NCBI RefSeq assembly: GCF_002109495.1
Contig: NZ_LVJN01000015.1
Coordinates: forward strand, 124,001 to 188,000
Direction of reading: 5' to 3'
Origin: Magnetofaba australis IT-1
Lineage (GTDB): Bacteria > Pseudomonadota > Magnetococcia > Magnetococcales > Magnetococcaceae
DNA: 64,000 bases
Part shown: positions 60,805-64,000 of the stretch, piece by piece
How the letters are laid out: each line of letters opens with the position of its first letter
Numbering within the stretch: position 1 is the first letter of the stretch
Program-made: the position numbers and the translations under genes
The notes under the pieces: generated by a model
What the model saw: only the letters and a program-made list of their open reading frames with translations
Databases searched by the model: none
What the model was told of the DNA's origin: nothing

Positions 60805-62448
60805 TTACTCCTTCTGTGGCGGCTCGTCCGTATCCAGGGGGATGGCCCGCACGGCGTCGTCTTTGCGCAAAAGGAGGGACGCGGCCGCCTCATTCTCGTC
60901 GCGCAGCAGCAGCAGCGACCACTTCAACTCGGGAAAATCCACCTGACGATAGTTGCGCAGCGCTTTGGCGATGGCTTCGTCACGTAGGAAAAATTCGAGA
61001 ATATCCAGCTTGGCCGACAGCAGGTCATGATCCTTGATTTTGCGATCCACCAGAATCGCCTCGGGGCGCTGGTCGATGATGGAGTGGCGCCAGCGGCCCA
61101 TCACCTGATCCCAATAATGCTCTCCGCGTTCGGTGTCGCCGCGACTGAGCAGATTGAACACGCCAGCGAACTCAAACAGGTGCGGCAACGCTTGCAGATT
61201 GGGCGGCTTGCCCAGCATGCCCGAGAGGGTCATCGCCGTGGGCATGCTGAAGGTCAGATAGACCACGCGATCCTTGGGGTGCAGATAGGGGCGTGTGGCG
61301 TCGGCCACGCGCAGGGCGTAATTGCCGAGCCAGAATTGCAACTGTGTGGCGGTGCGCCAGCGGCTGATGGCCGGATGCTGCCACGCCAGCGCAAGGATAG
61401 CGACCACGGCGATGACGCGGCGCCAGACAACGGCGTTGCGCGGCTGCCGGAACCAACTCAGCGCCATGGCCGCGAAGGTGAAGAACATCAGCGACGCCAT
61501 GGGGATCCAGTGATAGAGCCAGCCGCGGCGCTGTATCACCAGAATGACGGCGCAAGTCAGCGCCGCCAGCAGCAGGATGCGGAAGATGGGCTTGTCTTCG
61601 GCGGGGAGGAGGGCTTCATTGAGCGCGGTCAGCACGGCCCAGAAGATGTACAACTGGCCGCTGAAGGTGATCACCCACCAGGGGCTGGAGGTGAGCGCGC
61701 CATACAGATCCTTCATCTCGAAGAACTGGTCATACCAGTCGGGGTGCAGGAGGGAGAAGCCCACATAGCAGAAGGCGACCACCCCGGTGAAGGTCAACTC
61801 TTCCGGGCGCAACAGCGTGCGCCAACTGCGCTGGCGAATCATGGCGGTGATCAGCAGCACCAGCGGCAGCAGCAGGTAAAACGGTTTGACGGCGCAGCCG
61901 AAGCCCGCCAGGGCGAAGGCCAGAATGCGCGTTGACGGCGAAGCGGGTTGATCGAATTCGCGCAGAATCCAGTGGCCGACGGCGGGGAAGGCGAGCAGGA
62001 TGAACAGATGATCGCGCTGGCCGTAATCAAACCCCACCAGCAGTTCAAAACTCAGCAGATAGGCGATGCTCAATAGCCACACGCCGCTGGCGCGGCCAGC
62101 GGCCAGGCGCAGCAGGAACGGCAGCAGCGTCACCCAGGCAAGCAACTGCAGCATGCCCACAAACAGCCGGTTGGCCAACATGATGTCCAGCCCCAGCCAT
62201 TTGGCCAGCACCGTGGAGGGGTAGTGCGCCATAAACTCCAAAGGCAGGCCGGGGCCGAGGATATCCTTGCCATACTGGGCGTTGCCGAAGTAGACCCGCT
62301 CCATGCCCAGAATATTCCCCGCCAGATCCCAGTTTGGCAGGTAAAAGCCATTGGAAAACAGCTCGATGGCTAAGGTCGCGACCAGCATCGATAACGCCAA
62401 CAGCGTCAAGGATCGATTGCTGATCGGGGCGGCAAGGGCGTGGTTCAT
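60805..62448 (-). CDS. Multi-pass membrane protein of unknown function, paralogue of the next gene
   Basis: 547 residues with about ten membrane segments. NWDLAGNILGMERVYFGN near the N-terminus, ELLVGFDYGQRDHLFILLAFP in the middle, and DRVVYLTFSMPTAMTLSGMLG plus EAILVDRKIKDHDLL in the C-terminal half. The Asp-containing first loop and long C-terminal periplasmic domain suggest a GT-C-like glycosyltransferase, but no catalytic motif is proven. It lies 34 bases from its paralogue and 5 bases before nnr, so the three may share a transcript. Confidence 0.6.
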   Translation of the reverse strand: MNHALAAPISNRSLTLLALSMLVATLAIELFSNGFYLPNWDLAGNILGMERVYFGNAQYGKDILGPGLPLEFMAHYPSTVLAKWLGLDIMLANRLFVGMLQLLAWVTLLPFLLRLAAGRASGVWLLSIAYLLSFELLVGFDYGQRDHLFILLAFPAVGHWILREFDQPASPSTRILAFALAGFGCAVKPFYLLLPLVLLITAMIRQRSWRTLLRPEELTFTGVVAFCYVGFSLLHPDWYDQFFEMKDLYGALTSSPWWVITFSGQLYIFWAVLTALNEALLPAEDKPIFRILLLAALTCAVILVIQRRGWLYHWIPMASLMFFTFAAMALSWFRQPRNAVVWRRVIAVVAILALAWQHPAISRWRTATQLQFWLGNYALRVADATRPYLHPKDRVVYLTFSMPTAMTLSGMLGKPPNLQALPHLFEFAGVFNLLSRGDTERGEHYWDQVMGRWRHSIIDQRPEAILVDRKIKDHDLLSAKLDILEFFLRDEAIAKALRNYRQVDFPELKWSLLLLRDENEAAASLLLRKDDAVRAIPLDTDEPPQKE

Positions 62449-62482
62449 GGCGCTTCTCGGCTATGGCGCGCGGGCGCTCCTG

Positions 62483-64000
62483 TCAGGGTGCGGCGGGCGC
62501 TCTGAAAATCAATGGGGTGTTCTCGTCCACTCCGGTCGCAGCGCCCTGCGCGGGCGTTAACAGCGACCAGCCCAGCGCGGGGAAGTCGCGTTGTTGAAAA
62601 CCGGAGAGGATCCGATGCATGGCTGGATCCTGACGGAAAAAGGCCAATATATCAAATTCGCCAAAAATGGTGTCGTGTCCTGTGATGCGGCGATCCACCA
62701 CGATGGCGTCGAGGTGGGGTTGCGACAGCACCTTGCGCCACTGGGCCATCACTTTGTCCAGATAGGCGCGCGCCTCGTGGTGACGACCCTGTCCTTTGAG
62801 GCGCTGAATGCCGCCAATGATGAACAGATGCGGCAACGGTTGGTGTTTGGCTGGCGCTCCCAGCATGCCGGAGAGCGTCATCACCAGTGGGGCGGAGGCC
62901 GAGAGATAGACCACACGGCTGCCCGGGGCGATGAAGGGGTGCAGCGCTTTGGCCACCGGGGTGAGCTGTTGTTTGACGGTTTGCGCTGATGCGCTGCTGG
63001 CCAACCAGCGCGAAATGGCGGGGTTATAGTGGTAAAGCGCAACAATGCAGAGCAGGGCGACGATGCGTTGAGGCCATCCAAAGCCTGTTTCGCGCCAGCG
63101 TTGCAGCAGCAACAGGGCGACCGCGCCGCTGAGAAAGGCGGTCATCATCGCCGAAGGAACCTGATGATAGAGCCAGCCGCGTTGTTGCAGCAGCAGAATT
63201 CCATAACACCCCATGGCCCCCAGCAGGAGGGTGCGGATGAGGGGTCTGTTCGGGCGTGCGATCAGGGTTTCGGAGAGGAGCGCCAACGCGACCCACGCGG
63301 CCGGGTAGGGCCAGCTGATGTTGACGATTTTGCTCAACGGATTACTCAGCGCGCCATAAAGATCGCGCATCTGCGCAAATTGATCGAACCAATCGGGACG
63401 CGCCAGCATGGGCAAACAGGTTGCGCTGAGCGTGACCAGTAGGAACAGGCGCTCCTCTGCGCGCCAGACCGTCGCCATACTGCGTTGCCGGAGCATGCTG
63501 ATGAGCAGCAGCAGCAGGGGGGCGAGCAGGTAGTAGGGTTTGATGGCGCAGCCAACCCCCGCCATGGCGAATGCGCTCCAGCGCGATGCGGGGGCGGCGG
63601 GCGCGCCCTGTTCGCGCGCATGCCAATGCAGGAGTGCGGGCAGGAACAGCAGAATAAACAGATGGTCCCGTTGGGCGTAATCGAATCCGGCCAGCAGTTG
63701 GAATGTGACCACGTGCAGCAGGGCGAACCCTGCGAGCAACCAGAGTTGCGCGCCGACGATTTGGCGCAGCGCGGCGCTCAACGCCAACCACGCAGCCCAC
63801 TGCCACAGCGCAAAGTAGAGCAGGTTGAATAGCCAGGGGTCTGCTTGCAGCCATCTTGCGACGAGGGTGGGCGGGTAGTGCAGCATGAACACCAACGGCA
63901 CATTGGGGCCCCATACATCAGCGCCGTAGCGCTCGCCCTCCATATAGAGCCGCTGCGCGCGCAGGATGTTATCGGCCAGATCCCAGTTGGGCAGGTAGTG
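62483..64000 (-). CDS. Multi-pass membrane protein, paralogue of the preceding gene (N-terminus outside window)
   Basis: At least 505 residues. The frame stays open to 64000: the bases beyond the first in-frame ATG at 63943 encode LPNWDLADNILRAQRLY, matching LPNWDLAGNILGMERVY of the paralogue, so the true start is outside the window. Shared blocks: LLAGFDYAQRDHLFILLFLP, SRVVYLSASAPLVMTLSGML and LDAIVVDRRITGHDTIF. About ten membrane segments. Function unknown, with GT-C-like layout. Confidence 0.6.
   Translation of the reverse strand, partial: HYLPNWDLADNILRAQRLYMEGERYGADVWGPNVPLVFMLHYPPTLVARWLQADPWLFNLLYFALWQWAAWLALSAALRQIVGAQLWLLAGFALLHVVTFQLLAGFDYAQRDHLFILLFLPALLHWHAREQGAPAAPASRWSAFAMAGVGCAIKPYYLLAPLLLLLISMLRQRSMATVWRAEERLFLLVTLSATCLPMLARPDWFDQFAQMRDLYGALSNPLSKIVNISWPYPAAWVALALLSETLIARPNRPLIRTLLLGAMGCYGILLLQQRGWLYHQVPSAMMTAFLSGAVALLLLQRWRETGFGWPQRIVALLCIVALYHYNPAISRWLASSASAQTVKQQLTPVAKALHPFIAPGSRVVYLSASAPLVMTLSGMLGAPAKHQPLPHLFIIGGIQRLKGQGRHHEARAYLDKVMAQWRKVLSQPHLDAIVVDRRITGHDTIFGEFDILAFFRQDPAMHRILSGFQQRDFPALGWSLLTPAQGAATGVDENTPLIFRAPAAP

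Noticed and set aside
1-64000. tRNA, rRNA, tmRNA or riboswitch genes
   Set aside because: I looked for T-loop and conserved tRNA ends in the gaps and saw none; no riboswitch core was recognised, including upstream of thiE, which has only a few bases of leader after the kinase gene.
1-64000. Magnetosome (mam/mms) genes
   Set aside because: Searched for by eye because the lineage guess would allow them; none of the proteins has their motifs.

Overview
The window is GC-rich proteobacterial DNA with the habits of an aquatic, microaerophilic, nitrogen-fixing, motile bacterium: a CowN protein that protects nitrogenase from CO, a globin-coupled diguanylate cyclase, a chemoreceptor, and a large exopolysaccharide locus of the exosortase (XrtA/PEP-CTERM) type. 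A magnetotactic coccus (Magnetococcales) is my best guess, but that is an impression; no marker gene in the window proves it.

Layout. 1-6.5 kb is mostly housekeeping: the 3' end of a histidine kinase (HPt domain), DinB, a SPOR lipoprotein, a small lipoprotein, DciA, TrmN6, CysQ, an adenosine-kinase-like PfkB protein and ThiE. 6.5-10.2 kb holds a methyltransferase, a sugar nucleotidyltransferase, an epimerase/dehydratase and a propeller-like protein. 10.3-11.8 kb is an IS110-family element. 12-16 kb carries a SulP transporter, a REC-ATPase regulator, and a CooA-like regulator followed by cowN. 16.3-26.8 kb is the first exopolysaccharide block: deacetylase, WecB, tyrosine autokinase, chain-length protein, priming sugar transferase, two GT-C-like membrane proteins and a FemAB protein. 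28-30 kb is a chemoreceptor. 30.4-32.8 kb has two glycosyltransferases. 33-40 kb is accessory: a cold-shock protein, a Pro/Gln-rich unknown, two periplasmic ankyrin proteins, a GGDEF protein and an alpha/alpha-barrel protein. 40.2-54.3 kb is the second polysaccharide block: methyltransferases, glycosyltransferases, O-antigen ligase-like protein, two asparagine synthetase-like amidotransferases and a flippase-like protein. Embedded in it is a peptide-modification module: secreted small protein, PqqD-like chaperone, HprK-like kinase and nucleotidyltransferase. 54-64 kb has a globin-GGDEF protein, a membrane pyrophosphatase, an unknown protein, NnrD/NnrE and two paralogous membrane proteins, the last cut by the window edge.

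The most unusual content is between genes. At least ten intergenic sites carry one composite repeat: a string of perfect hairpins, mostly with three-base loops. Stem sequences change from copy to copy with both arms changing together, while order, spacing and ends are kept. A second family with the same design but different hairpins occurs twice. The IS110 element has split one copy. The other standout is the CooA-like regulator and cowN, joined by a perfect TGTCA-N6-TGACA operator centred at -41.5 from a predicted start.

All functional names come from motifs read by eye; no database search was run.
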